Assembly: GCF_000218545.1 (NCBI RefSeq) | Contig: NC_015671.1 | Span: forward strand, 248,001-312,000 | Reading direction: 5' to 3' | Length of the DNA stretch: 64,000 nt | From: Cellulomonas gilvus ATCC 13127 | GTDB taxonomy: Bacteria > Actinomycetota > Actinomycetes > Actinomycetales > Cellulomonadaceae | In this document: positions 29,565 to 37,799 of the stretch, one piece after another | How positions within the stretch are numbered: position 1 is the first letter of the stretch | How the letters are laid out: every line of letters begins with the position of its first letter | Notes under the pieces: model-generated | Database searches by the model: none | Seen by the model: the letters and a program-made list of their open reading frames with translations, nothing else | What the model was told of the DNA's origin: nothing | Made by a program: the position numbers and the translations under genes

Positions 29565-30202
29565 CACGCGTCCACCCCACCCGTGCACGGCGCACCCGGC
29601 TCCGGTGTCTGCTCACCCTGCTGGTACTTGACCAGGAACTGCTCCAGGCGCGGGTCATCCGCCGTTCCCAGCGCCAGCTGGGTCCCCCAGGCGCTGGCCA
29701 CCACCGGCTGCTCGGGCAGGCCATCGAAGGGGCTGAGCAGCACGTACGCGTTGCCGTCGGCCAGCTCGGCGAGCCGCTGCACCTGCTCGGCCGGCAGGTC
29801 CGAGCTGTAGGTGATCCACACGGCACCGTGCTCCAGGGAGTGGACCCCGAGCTCGTTGGCGATCGGCTCGGTGTACGTCCCGCAGTTGGCCCACACACCC
29901 GCGTGGTCGCCACCGACGGGCGGCGTCTGGTCGTACCGCACCGGCTCCTGGACATGGCTGGCCGACAGGTCGCTGAAGGTCGCAACGCCTTCGATGTCCC
30001 CCGACGCTGCCTCAGTGACTTCGGCGGCGCGCTGCTGCTCGCCGACGAGCACGACGGCCGTCGCTCCGATGAGGACCCCGGCCACGAGCACGCTCGTGCC
30101 GGTGATGACCGCCGTGCGGCGGCGCTCGGCGCGCCGCTGCTGCTCGCGGATCTCGGCCAGCCGGGCAGCGCGCTCGGCCGCTTCGTGCTTACGGGTTGCC
30201 AT
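29564..30202 (-). CDS. DUF3105 family exported protein
   Basis: 212 residues. A charged cytosolic N-terminus with a coiled-coil-like segment (RLAEIREQQRRAERRRTA) is followed by one TM helix and the DUF3105 core: HVQEPVRYDQTPPVGG, then NCGTYTEPI and VHSLEHGAVWITY. The conserved His and Cys suggest metal or heme chemistry, but no function is established. Co-transcribed with the DUF305, resB and ccsB genes. Confidence 0.82.
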   Translation of the reverse strand: MATRKHEAAERAARLAEIREQQRRAERRRTAVITGTSVLVAGVLIGATAVVLVGEQQRAAEVTEAASGDIEGVATFSDLSASHVQEPVRYDQTPPVGGDHAGVWANCGTYTEPIANELGVHSLEHGAVWITYSSDLPAEQVQRLAELADGNAYVLLSPFDGLPEQPVVASAWGTQLALGTADDPRLEQFLVKYQQGEQTPEPGAPCTGGVDA

Positions 30203-30232
30203 CAGTGGAGGCCTTTCGCTCGTCGACGTCGT

Positions 30233-30979
30233 TCACAGGACGGTGGTGTAGCCCGAGATCGTGGACTGCAGGCCCCGCATCAGGTGGTCCCACACCCCGG
30301 TGGCCAGCAGCAGACCGGTGGTGATGAGCATGACCGCACCAGCGCGTTTGATCCCCACGGTGTGCCCACGTGCCCACTGGGTCGCCGTCAGTGCCCGCCG
30401 CATGCCCAGACCGACCGCGATGAACGGAAGACCGAGCCCGGCGGCGTAGACCGCGGCCAGCGTCGCCCCGCGCCCGGCGCTGGCCTCGGTGAACGCCAAG
30501 GTCTGCACCGTGGCGAGAGTCGGACCCAGACACGGTGTCCAACCCAGCCCGAAGGTGACCCCCATCAGCGGGGCGCCGACCAGGCCCGACTTAGGACGCA
30601 GCCGCGGCAGCATCTGGCGCTGGGACCGGGGCAGCCAGCCGGCGAAGACCAGCCCCATGACCACGACCACGACGCCCAGGACACGGGTGAGCACCGCTTG
30701 CGAGGACTGCAGCGTCGCGCCCAGACCGCCGAAGAGGGCCCCGTAGGCGACGAAGACCGAGGCGAACCCCAGGATGAACAAGGCCGTACCCGCCACCACC
30801 GGACGTCGCCGCGTCGCGACACCCTCATCGAGCAAGGGGCCGCCAGCGACGTAGGACACGTACCCGGGCACCACGGGCAACACGCAGGGGGACACGAAGG
30901 AGACCAGCCCCGCCACGGCCGCGACGACCGCGGCCGCAAGCAACGGGCCGGTCGCGACCAGATCCTGGACCGCGCTCAC
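30233..30979 (-). CDS. ccdA: CcdA-type thiol-disulfide transmembrane electron carrier (cassette A)
   Basis: 248 residues, six TM helices. Redox Cys in SFVSPCVLPVVPGY (TM1) and GLGWTPCLGP (TM4). CcdA passes reducing equivalents from cytosolic thioredoxin to surface thioredoxin-like proteins such as the TlpA encoded just upstream (4-bp overlap). This keeps apocytochrome or other thiols reduced. Paralogue at 51238-52008. Confidence 0.92.
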   Translation of the reverse strand: MSAVQDLVATGPLLAAAVVAAVAGLVSFVSPCVLPVVPGYVSYVAGGPLLDEGVATRRRPVVAGTALFILGFASVFVAYGALFGGLGATLQSSQAVLTRVLGVVVVVMGLVFAGWLPRSQRQMLPRLRPKSGLVGAPLMGVTFGLGWTPCLGPTLATVQTLAFTEASAGRGATLAAVYAAGLGLPFIAVGLGMRRALTATQWARGHTVGIKRAGAVMLITTGLLLATGVWDHLMRGLQSTISGYTTVL

Positions 30980-31653
30980 GACGACCCAGCGATCGGCGCG
31001 GCCAGGACCGTGTCCACCAGCGCGGTCAGGGTCGACTCCTGCACCGCGCCCAGGACGCGCGCCGCCGGCCTCCCGTCACGGTCCAGGAGCAGGGTCACCG
31101 GGACCCCGGCTCCGGGGAGGTGCTCGGCCAGGCTCAGCAGGGCCTTTCCATTGCTGTCGTCGATGCTCGGGTAGTTGATCCCGTAGCTCTCCTCGAACGC
31201 GATCGCCGCGGCCGAATTGTCGCGCACGTTGATTCCGACGAACCGCACCCCCTGGTCCGCGTACGCAGCCGACGTGGCGGCCAGGATCGGTGCCTCCTCA
31301 CGGCACGGCGCACACCACGAACCCCACACGTTGATCACCACGACATCGCCGCGCCATGCGGCGATGTCGATCGCCTCACCAGTCAGCCCGGTTCCCGACA
31401 GGGCCACCGGTTCGCCTCGGTCCTCGGGTGCGTATTCCGTCACCGTCCTGTTGCCCGCAGCCACCGGGGACCGTTCTGCCGCCGGGCCTTGGCCTGCCGA
31501 CAGGAAGCCGGCCAGCTGGACCGCCACCACAGCTCCGGTGACGACGACCAGGGCCAGGAGGATTGCCCGCGGGCCGGTCAGTGGCCGGCCCGACCGTGCC
31601 GGGGCGGCCGAGCCTTGAGCCGGAGGTCCGCCGGCTGCGGTCGGCTCATCCAC
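30976..31653 (-). CDS. TlpA/ResA-like membrane-anchored thioredoxin (cassette A)
   Basis: 225 residues. Pro/Ala-rich cytosolic start, a TM anchor at about 30-52 with no lipobox Cys, and a thioredoxin domain with active site WGSWCAPC (C114, C117) and cis-Pro in GAGVPVTLLLD. It should reduce disulfides outside the membrane with electrons from CcdA. It overlaps the cadC-like gene by 8 bases. Confidence 0.9.
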   Translation of the reverse strand: MDEPTAAGGPPAQGSAAPARSGRPLTGPRAILLALVVVTGAVVAVQLAGFLSAGQGPAAERSPVAAGNRTVTEYAPEDRGEPVALSGTGLTGEAIDIAAWRGDVVVINVWGSWCAPCREEAPILAATSAAYADQGVRFVGINVRDNSAAAIAFEESYGINYPSIDDSNGKALLSLAEHLPGAGVPVTLLLDRDGRPAARVLGAVQESTLTALVDTVLAAPIAGSS

Positions 31654-32047
31654 TGACGGACGCCTTCATCAGCTCAGACTCTGCCGCCCACAGACTCTCA
31701 TCCGGTGCGGCGACGCCCAGGGCGTCCAGTAGCGCCGCGCCCAGGGATGTCAGCCGGCACATGACCAGCTTGCCTTGTCGGCGGGAGGTCACCAGGCCAG
31801 CGCGGCGCAAGACGCGCAGGTGGTGCGAGACCAGGTTCGGCGCGGCCCCGACGACCCACGCCAAATCGCAGACACACAACTCGGCCCCCAGGGCCAGGGC
31901 CATCGCCGTGCGAAGGCGCACCGGGTCCGCCAGTGCCTTGGCAGTAACCGCCATCGCCTGGGAGCGGTGCGCCTTCGGCAGGGCTGCGCGGACCGACTCG
32001 GCGCGCGCCACGTCCAGGCACAGCAGGTCGCACGCCTCGGCCGTCAT
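31646..32047 (-). CDS. cadC: CadC-like Cd/Pb/Zn ArsR-family repressor
   Basis: 133 residues. Cys6 and Cys10 in the N-terminal tail and Cys58 and Cys60 in ELCVCDLA fall almost exactly on the four metal ligands of plasmid pI258 CadC (7, 11, 58, 60). HTH: GAAPNLVSHHLRVLRRAGLV. It sits inside the operon between lspA and tlpA, and is absent from the equivalent place in the second cassette, so it was probably inserted later. It may control tlpA and the genes after it from the 88-bp gap at 32048-32134. Confidence 0.88.
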   Translation of the reverse strand: MTAEACDLLCLDVARAESVRAALPKAHRSQAMAVTAKALADPVRLRTAMALALGAELCVCDLAWVVGAAPNLVSHHLRVLRRAGLVTSRRQGKLVMCRLTSLGAALLDALGVAAPDESLWAAESELMKASVSG

Positions 32048-32134
32048 GCGGTCATGGTAGCGAGCGTTGATGTGAGCACCGGCCGCCGATCGTGCTGGTG
32101 GCCACTACCGACGCGAGGCCCGCGCGAGTGCCAC

Positions 32135-32665
32135 TCACCCGATCCCGCTCGTGCCGTCCCCGCTCGGTGTTGCGGGTGTCGGGTGGCGCAGGGTGACCAG
32201 CACCAGCAAAGCGACGCCGGTGACGATCGCGGTGTCGGCGATGTTGAAGGTCGGGAACCACCCGCTGTGCAGGTAGTCGGTGACCACCCCGTCCCCAGCC
32301 CGGTCCACGACGTTCGCGATCGCCCCACCCAGGACCAGGGCGAGGGCAGGCAACCGCCCGCGCGAAAGAGCGGCGCCGGTCCGCCAGGCGACCACACCGA
32401 CCGCAGCGGTGACGAGCGCGGTGATAGTGAGCACGAGCCAGGTCGGGACGCCAGCCCCGACGGAGAATGCCACCCCCGCGTTGTAGGCCAACCTCAGCTC
32501 GACCGGACCCAAAGGGATGACCCGCTCCTGCAGCGAACCCACTGCCCAGGCCTTGACGCCCAGGTCGACAGCGGCCAACGCAGCAGCGCCCAGCCCTGCC
32601 GCCAGGCGCCGCCGCGTCGGGCTGGCCAAGCCCCGTTTCTCCTCCCTTGCGGTGCCAGCGGTCAC
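32135..32665 (-). CDS. lspA: Lipoprotein signal peptidase II (cassette A)
   Basis: 176 residues with four TM helices. The catalytic Asp motifs are seen: GGAIANVVDRAGDGVVTDYL and FPTFNIADTAI. It removes signal peptides in front of the lipidated Cys. The ATG overlaps the P1B-ATPase stop by 4 bases. LspA-type proteins next to metal ATPases are known from lead operons (PbrC), which supports a true link to metal resistance. Confidence 0.92.
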   Translation of the reverse strand: MTAGTAREEKRGLASPTRRRLAAGLGAAALAAVDLGVKAWAVGSLQERVIPLGPVELRLAYNAGVAFSVGAGVPTWLVLTITALVTAAVGVVAWRTGAALSRGRLPALALVLGGAIANVVDRAGDGVVTDYLHSGWFPTFNIADTAIVTGVALLVLVTLRHPTPATPSGDGTSGIG

Positions 32666-34626
32666 CGCGTAGCCAGCGCCGGACGCTCGACGGCCGCAGC
32701 AGTCCCCGTGATGGCCTGCGGCAGTGGGCGAGTGCGGCCGGCGCGGACGCCGTTAGCGATCACTACGACCTCGGCCACCTCGTGCACGAGGACCACGGCG
32801 GCCAGGCCCAGGACACCGGTCAGGGCCAGGGGCATGAGCACGATGATGATCGCCAGGGACAGCCCGACGTTCTGCAGCATGATGCGCCTGGCCCTGCGGG
32901 CGTGGGCGAACGCCTGGGGCAGGTGACGCAGGTCCTCACCCATGAGCGCGACGTCGGCGGTCTCGATCGCCACGTCGGTGCCCATCGCTCCCATCGCGAT
33001 GCCGAGGTCGGCGGTCGCCAGCGCGGGGGCGTCGTTGACGCCGTCACCGACCATCGCGGTGCGGCGCTGGGTGCGCAGCTGGGCGACCAGTGCGGCCTTG
33101 TCCTCCGGGCGCAGGTCCGCGTGGACCTCGTCGATGCCGACCTCGCGGGCCAGGGCGGTCGCGGTCAGCGTGTTGTCGCCGGTGAGCATGGCGACGTGGT
33201 AGCCATCGCGGCGCAGCTGGGCCACGACCTGCGCGGCCTCGGGCCGCAGCTCGTCGCGCACGGCGACCGCACCGAGCAGCGAGCCGTTCTCCTCGATCAG
33301 GACGGCGGTCGCGCCGGCCTGCTGCATCCGCTCCACCTCAGCGGCCAACGACCCGGCGTGGACCCAGCCCGGTCGCCCGAGCCGGACCGGCCGACCCTCG
33401 AACGTCCCGGTCAGGCCCGCCCCCGGGACGGCCTCCACGTCGCTGGCAGGGCTGACCGCGGGGACGGCGGCCAGGATGGCCCGTGCCAGGGGGTGCTCGC
33501 TGCGTGCTTCGAGGGCGGCCGCGACCTGCAGGACGCGCTCCTGGGTGCAGCCGGGCGCGGCGGCGACGGCCACGACGGCAGGGGCGTTGCGGGTCAACGT
33601 CCCGGTCTTGTCCAGGGCGACCCCGCGGATGGCACCGAGGGCCTCCACGGCCGCGCCGCCCTTGATGAGCACACCCTGCTTGGAGGCGGCCCCGACGGCG
33701 GCGACCACGGAGACCGGCACGGAGATCGCCAGGGCGCACGGGGACGCTGCGACGAGCACAACCAAGGCCCGCTCGATCCACGTGCCCGGGTCGCCCAGCA
33801 GGCTGCCGACGACGGCGATGAGCGCCGCGGCGATCATCACACCGGGCACCAGCGGCTTGGCGATGCGGTCCGCCAGGCGTTGGGCTTCGCCCTTGCGGGA
33901 CTGCTCGGCCTCGACGATCCGCACGATCCGCGCCAGGGAGTTGTCCTGCGCGGTGGTGGTCACCTCCACCTCGAGGACGCCGGATCCGTTGATCGACCCC
34001 GCGTAGACGTTCTGCCCAGGTCCGGCCTCCACGGGCACCGACTCACCGGTGATCGCCGAGACGTCCAGGGCGGTGCGACCGGTGCGGATGATCCCGTCGG
34101 TGGCGACCCGCTCCCCGGGCCTGACCACCATCAGGTCCCCCATGCCCAGCTCAGCCGGAGCCACCGCGGTCTCTGCACCGTCGCGCAGCACCGTCGCGGT
34201 AGCGGGCACGAGGTTCAGCAGCGCCCGCAGGCCGCGGCGGGTGCGGGCCAGGGAGTACTCCTCCAGGCCCTCGCTGATGGAGAACAGGAACGCCAGCGCG
34301 GCCGCCTCGGCGACCTCACCGAGCAGCACCGCGCCGATCGCGGCGATCGTCATCAGGGTCCCGACGCCGATCTTGCCCTTGACCAGTCGCCCGATCGTGC
34401 TGGGGACGAACGTCCACCCGCCGACCAGCAGCGCCACCCAGTTCAGCACCGTCGCAACGGCGGACTGATCCCTGGACCCTGCGACCAGGCCCGCCACGAG
34501 CAGCACGCCGGCGACGGCGGCGAAGCGGAGCTCGCTGACCTCCCACAGCCGCTCGGCCTCGTGCTCCTCGGCTTCCTCGCCGCCGGGGGTGGTCTCGTCG
34601 TCGCTGCAGCCGCAGGCGTCGCTCAT
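32662..34626 (-). CDS. P1B-type metal-translocating ATPase, SPC class (cassette A)
   Basis: 654 residues. Cys-containing N-terminus (SDACGCSDDE) in place of a full HMA domain. Core motifs: TGESVP, SPCALAIS in TM6, phosphorylation site DKTGTLT (Asp about 338), HP motif SEHPLA, and GDGVNDAPAL. The last TM pair has VHEVAEVVVIANG. SPC plus His-Glu is typical of P1B-4-like pumps, which move Co, Zn, Cd or Fe; the exact ion is not certain. Roughly nine in ten residues match the copy at 48082-50049 by eye. Overlaps arsR by 4 bases. Confidence 0.9.
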   Translation of the reverse strand: MSDACGCSDDETTPGGEEAEEHEAERLWEVSELRFAAVAGVLLVAGLVAGSRDQSAVATVLNWVALLVGGWTFVPSTIGRLVKGKIGVGTLMTIAAIGAVLLGEVAEAAALAFLFSISEGLEEYSLARTRRGLRALLNLVPATATVLRDGAETAVAPAELGMGDLMVVRPGERVATDGIIRTGRTALDVSAITGESVPVEAGPGQNVYAGSINGSGVLEVEVTTTAQDNSLARIVRIVEAEQSRKGEAQRLADRIAKPLVPGVMIAAALIAVVGSLLGDPGTWIERALVVLVAASPCALAISVPVSVVAAVGAASKQGVLIKGGAAVEALGAIRGVALDKTGTLTRNAPAVVAVAAAPGCTQERVLQVAAALEARSEHPLARAILAAVPAVSPASDVEAVPGAGLTGTFEGRPVRLGRPGWVHAGSLAAEVERMQQAGATAVLIEENGSLLGAVAVRDELRPEAAQVVAQLRRDGYHVAMLTGDNTLTATALAREVGIDEVHADLRPEDKAALVAQLRTQRRTAMVGDGVNDAPALATADLGIAMGAMGTDVAIETADVALMGEDLRHLPQAFAHARRARRIMLQNVGLSLAIIIVLMPLALTGVLGLAAVVLVHEVAEVVVIANGVRAGRTRPLPQAITGTAAAVERPALATR

Positions 34627-35012
34627 CGTGCACTCTCCTTGGCGATCGGGTCAGAGGTGGTGGGACTTGCGTAGGTGGGGCACAAGGCCACAGCGTTGCC
34701 GGTCGCGGCCAGCAGGCCCTCGGCCACAGCGAGAAGGTCCATCAGCTCCGGGCGGGTCAGGTGGTAGACCGACGCGCGTCCCTGCGCGCGGTAGTCGACC
34801 AACCCGCAGTCCCGCAGGCAGGCCAGGTGTGAGGACACGGTGGACTGGCTCAGGCCCAGCTCGGTGCACAGGTCCACGACCCGCGCCTCGCCCCTCGCCA
34901 GGCGGCGCACCAGCGCCAGGCGCGTCGGGTCGCCCAGGCCTCGGAACAACGCCCCTGCGGGCGCGAGCTCGGCCCGGCCACTTACATCAGGACTTGCGGT
35001 GATCATCGGCAT
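34623..35012 (-). CDS. ArsR-family CmtR-like repressor (cassette A)
   Basis: 129 residues. HTH LSQSTVSSHLACLRDCGLV, with Cys65, Cys69 and Cys111 (ALCPTY) spaced like the three ligands of CmtR, so Cd or Pb sensing is likely. First gene of the long minus-strand operon and coupled (ATGA) to the ATPase. The start codon lies inside a CATC-N10-GATG-like dyad conserved with the second cassette, suggesting repression right at the translation start. ATG 35006 is an alternative start. Confidence 0.88.
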   Translation of the reverse strand: MPMITASPDVSGRAELAPAGALFRGLGDPTRLALVRRLARGEARVVDLCTELGLSQSTVSSHLACLRDCGLVDYRAQGRASVYHLTRPELMDLLAVAEGLLAATGNAVALCPTYASPTTSDPIAKESAR

Positions 35013-35021
35013 GGGTCGATG
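35004..35021 (-). promoter_or_regulatory. Putative ArsR operator over the start codon (cassette A)
   Basis: An inverted repeat CATCG-N8-CGATG covers the ATG of the arsR gene. The equivalent bases upstream of the second arsR (47673-47694) keep the same spacing: CATC, then ATGC, then GATGAT. Confidence 0.5.
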
Positions 35022-35050
35022 CTAGCGCCTATCGGGTGTGGGTTCGACCC

Positions 35051-35896
35051 GTCGGGCTCGAGCAGGCGCAGCTCTTGGCCCGTCTCGGTGCGAGGGTGTC
35101 CCTGGTCGGGCGCGTGGCCCCCCGGGCCGAGCCGGAGCTGGCCGAACGCCTGCGTGCGGTCTTTGCCGAGGACGGCATCGGTGTCCTCGAGGAGCACGCC
35201 GTCGCCGTCTCGGTCGACGGAGGCGAGGTCGTCGTACGGGCCGCCTCGGGTGCTGCCGTCCGCGCAGAACGGCTGCTGATCGCCACCGGTCGCACGGCCC
35301 GCACCGACGGGCTGGGGCTCGCCGCAGCCGGCGTCGACGTCGACGAGCGGGGTTTCGTCGTCACGGATGAGTTCCAGCGCACGACCAACCCGCGCGTCTA
35401 CGCCGCAGGCGACGTGTCCGGTGCCCCGCAGTACGTCTACGTCGCCGCCGCCGCAGGCCGCGCCGCCGCCACCAACGCACTGACCGGCCCGGACGGTCCT
35501 GGGGCGCGGGTCGACTACACCGGCCTGCCCACCGTGGTCTTCACCAACCCCCAGCTCGCCTCGGCCGGGCTGAGCGAGAAGGAGACCCTCGAGCGCGGCC
35601 ACGACTGCAGGTCCCGAGTACTGAACCTCTCAGAGGTCCCGCGCGCCCTGGTCAACCGCGACACCCGAGGGGCCGTGAAGATCGTCGCCGACGCCACAAC
35701 AGGCAAGGTCCTGGGGGTGCACGCCCTCGCCGACGGTGCCGGCGAGATCATGCTCGCCGCGACCTACGCCATCAGAACCGGCATGACGGTCGACGACCTC
35801 GCAGACACCTGGGCGCCCTACCTGACCATGGCCGAGAGCCTGCGGATCGCCGCAGGGCTGTTCCGCAACCATTTGCCGACGTCCTGCTGCGCCTGA
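35051..35896 (+). pseudogene. merA: 5'-truncated mercuric reductase (copy 1)
   Basis: About 281 codons from GLEQAQL to the stop at 35896. It covers the NADPH-binding end, the second FAD motif (RVYAAGDVSGAPQ) and the dimerisation domain, and ends in the TSCCA tail whose vicinal Cys pair delivers Hg(II) in MerA. The first ~180 residues, including the FAD-binding start and the redox CxxxxC, are missing; the preceding bases belong to the arsR promoter region. Without them it cannot reduce Hg. An in-frame GTG (35036) could still express a stable C-terminal fragment. Confidence 0.88.
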
Positions 35897-36231
35897 CCGG
35901 TCCAGCGCCCTCGACGCCGCCGCTGTCATTCCGGCCGCGCTATGTGCTGACCGCACCAAACCCGGCACTGTCGCTCGCGACCCGGATGCTGTGGCCAGCT
36001 TCGGCCCCATGCCGCCGAGCTCAGCCACACGCCCGGTTCTACACCTGGCGGCGGCTGGGCGCTCTGGGCCGCCCGCCGTTCCGCGCTGAGCCGAACCAGG
36101 CGCTGCCGCCGACCGTCTCACGCCATCGCCGGAAACGAACGTTTCCGCTACACCGGAGTCGAGATTCCGGTGAGGTCTGTGGGTTGCGCCGTTATGTGGC
36201 GGGGTTCTATCAGAGCTGTGTGGCGGCCGGA
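35897..36231. other. Gene-free junction region between merA fragment and tniB remnant
   Basis: No credible gene is seen. The stretch holds a 38-bp segment repeated in inverse at 42442-42479, local dyads (GGAAAC-N4-GTTTCC; CACCGGA-N8-TCCGGTG) and then a less GC-rich piece (36180-36231) running up to the tniB tail. It looks like transposon-end debris. Confidence 0.55.
36135..36172 (+). repeat. 38-bp inverted repeat partner 1
   Basis: Bases 36135-36172 are the exact reverse complement of 42442-42479. Each copy lies downstream of a merA gene, and each contains the dyad CACCGGA-N8-TCCGGTG followed or preceded by GTAGCGGAAACGTTCG. It could be a shared mer-transposon end, a res-like site or a terminator. 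Confidence 0.8.
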
Positions 36232-36263
36232 TCAACTGACGCCGATGACGAGGGTGCTCGCGG
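36232..36263 (-). pseudogene. Remnant of a tniB 3' end
   Basis: Read on the minus strand, the bases encode ASTLVIGVS and a stop, matching the ASTLVIGV tail of the intact TniB (stop at 15881). A 22-bp run, CCGATGACGAGGGTGCTCGCGG, is shared with 15890-15911. Upstream coding sequence is lost where the quinone-oxidoreductase region begins. It marks a further Tn402-like element that was mostly deleted. Confidence 0.7.
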
Positions 36264-36282
36264 TGCTACCGGTCGGCCCGCG

Positions 36283-37197
36283 TCAGGCGCTGTAGGGCTC
36301 GATGACGGTCTTGCCGGTGGTGTGGCCAGTCTCGACTGCGACGATGGCCTCGCCGGCTTGTTCGAGGGGGTAGCGGGCGGTGACGTGGGGGTCGACGAGG
36401 CCGTACTCGATGACCCCGGTGATCTTGGCCATGGCCTCGCTGGTGCGCTCGAGGGCGGAGCCGCCGATCTCGGTGGCCGTCGCGGGGTCGGCGGCGGAGA
36501 TGATGCGCGAGGGGCTGGTGGCCAGTGCGGCGACCTGGCGCAGGGCATCCCCGCCGACCAGGTCGACGATGAGGTCCAATCCCTCGGGGGCGACCTCGCG
36601 CACACGGTCGGCCACGCCCTTCCCGGAGGGGACGAAGGTGGCCCCGGTCGACTCGACGATTTGGCGCTTGGTCTCCGAGGCGATGCCGATGACGGTGAAC
36701 TGGTGGACCCGGCCGATCTGGGCGGCCATGAGCCCGACGCCGCCGCCGGCGCCGAGGATCAGGAGCGTCTGGCCGGCTTCGAGCTCGATCTGGTGGGTGG
36801 CGTCGTAGGCGGTGGCTGCTGCGACGGGGATGGTGGCGGCGTCGGCGAAGGAGATCTCCTCGGGCTTGGCCACCGCCTCGGTGGCCCGCACGATGGTGTC
36901 CTGGGCAAAGGCCCCGTATCCGGGGGCGACCGGACCGAGGATCGCATCGCCCACCGCGAAGCCTTCCACGCCGTCGCCGATGGTGGTGACGACGCCGGCG
37001 ACCTCCTGACCCATGGGGGCCGGCAGCGGTAGGTCGGTGCCCAGAGCTCCGGAGCGGATCTTGTGGTCGATTGGGTTGACGCCGGCGGCGCGGACCTTGA
37101 CCGCCAGCTCGCCCGGGCCCGGCGGGGGGGCCGGGCGGTCGACCAGCTGCTGGTTCTCCGGGCCACCGAAGTCATTGAATACGTACACCTTGGACAT
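36283..37197 (-). CDS. Zinc-free NAD(P)H quinone-oxidoreductase-like MDR dehydrogenase
   Basis: 304 residues. GroES-like domain (KVRAAGVNPIDHKIRSG, PMGQEVAGVV), then a Rossmann domain with LILGAGGGVGLMAAQ. The Cys/His zinc ligands of classical alcohol dehydrogenases are absent. NADPH-dependent reduction of a quinone or enone is likely; the real substrate is unknown. It is the third gene after a P1B-ATPase and a cupin in the same direction. Confidence 0.85.
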   Translation of the reverse strand: MSKVYVFNDFGGPENQQLVDRPAPPPGPGELAVKVRAAGVNPIDHKIRSGALGTDLPLPAPMGQEVAGVVTTIGDGVEGFAVGDAILGPVAPGYGAFAQDTIVRATEAVAKPEEISFADAATIPVAAATAYDATHQIELEAGQTLLILGAGGGVGLMAAQIGRVHQFTVIGIASETKRQIVESTGATFVPSGKGVADRVREVAPEGLDLIVDLVGGDALRQVAALATSPSRIISAADPATATEIGGSALERTSEAMAKITGVIEYGLVDPHVTARYPLEQAGEAIVAVETGHTTGKTVIEPYSA

Positions 37198-37288
37198 GGG
37201 GTTGCTTCTTCCTTCTTGTTGGTCGCTGAACGAGCCGAGTGTGGTCCCTGACCTGGCCGGCCGCTTCAGCCGGTGGTTGGTGTGCTCG

Positions 37289-37717
37289 TCAGGCGGTGGG
37301 GGGCTCGTCCTGCCCGGCTGCCTCGGCGGCGTCGGCCTCGTTCTTGGTCGGGTAGGCACCGTCGGCGGCGTGCTCGGGCGGGGCATAAACGGTGTAGAGC
37401 ACGAGTGGCTCAGCACCGGTGTTGCGGAAGTTGTGCCGGGTGCCGGCTGGGATGGCGCACTGGTCACCGGCCTCGATCGGGTGGGTGTGGCCGTTGAGGT
37501 CTGCCTGACCGGTTCCGCTGATGAAGGTGAGGATCTGGTCGGTGTTCTGGTGGACCTCATCACCGATCTCACTACCCGGGGGAATGGTCATGATGACGAT
37601 CTGGGCGTGCTGACCGGTCCATAGCACCCGGCGGAAGTCGGGGTTGTCCTGGGCGACGTCGGCGATGGTGAAGTGCTCGATGTTGCCTTCGATGGTGAAG
37701 TGTTCTTCGGTGCTCAC
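37289..37717 (-). CDS. Small cupin-domain protein
   Basis: 142 residues from a GTG with AGGAGG upstream. Single cupin barrel: motif 1 PPGSEIGDEVHQNTDQ (with metal-ligand His and Glu-type residues) and motif 2 PAGTRHNFRNTG. It probably binds a metal ion; the reaction is unknown. Lies 82 bp after the P1B-ATPase and 91 bp before the quinone-oxidoreductase gene, likely one operon. Confidence 0.82.
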   Translation of the reverse strand: MSTEEHFTIEGNIEHFTIADVAQDNPDFRRVLWTGQHAQIVIMTIPPGSEIGDEVHQNTDQILTFISGTGQADLNGHTHPIEAGDQCAIPAGTRHNFRNTGAEPLVLYTVYAPPEHAADGAYPTKNEADAAEAAGQDEPPTA

Positions 37718-37799
37718 CTGGTGTTTCCTCCTGAGGTAGTGCTGGTTTCCAGCGGCGGGCCGGGACGGCTGGCGCGGAGGTGTCCTGGTCCGGTGCTGC

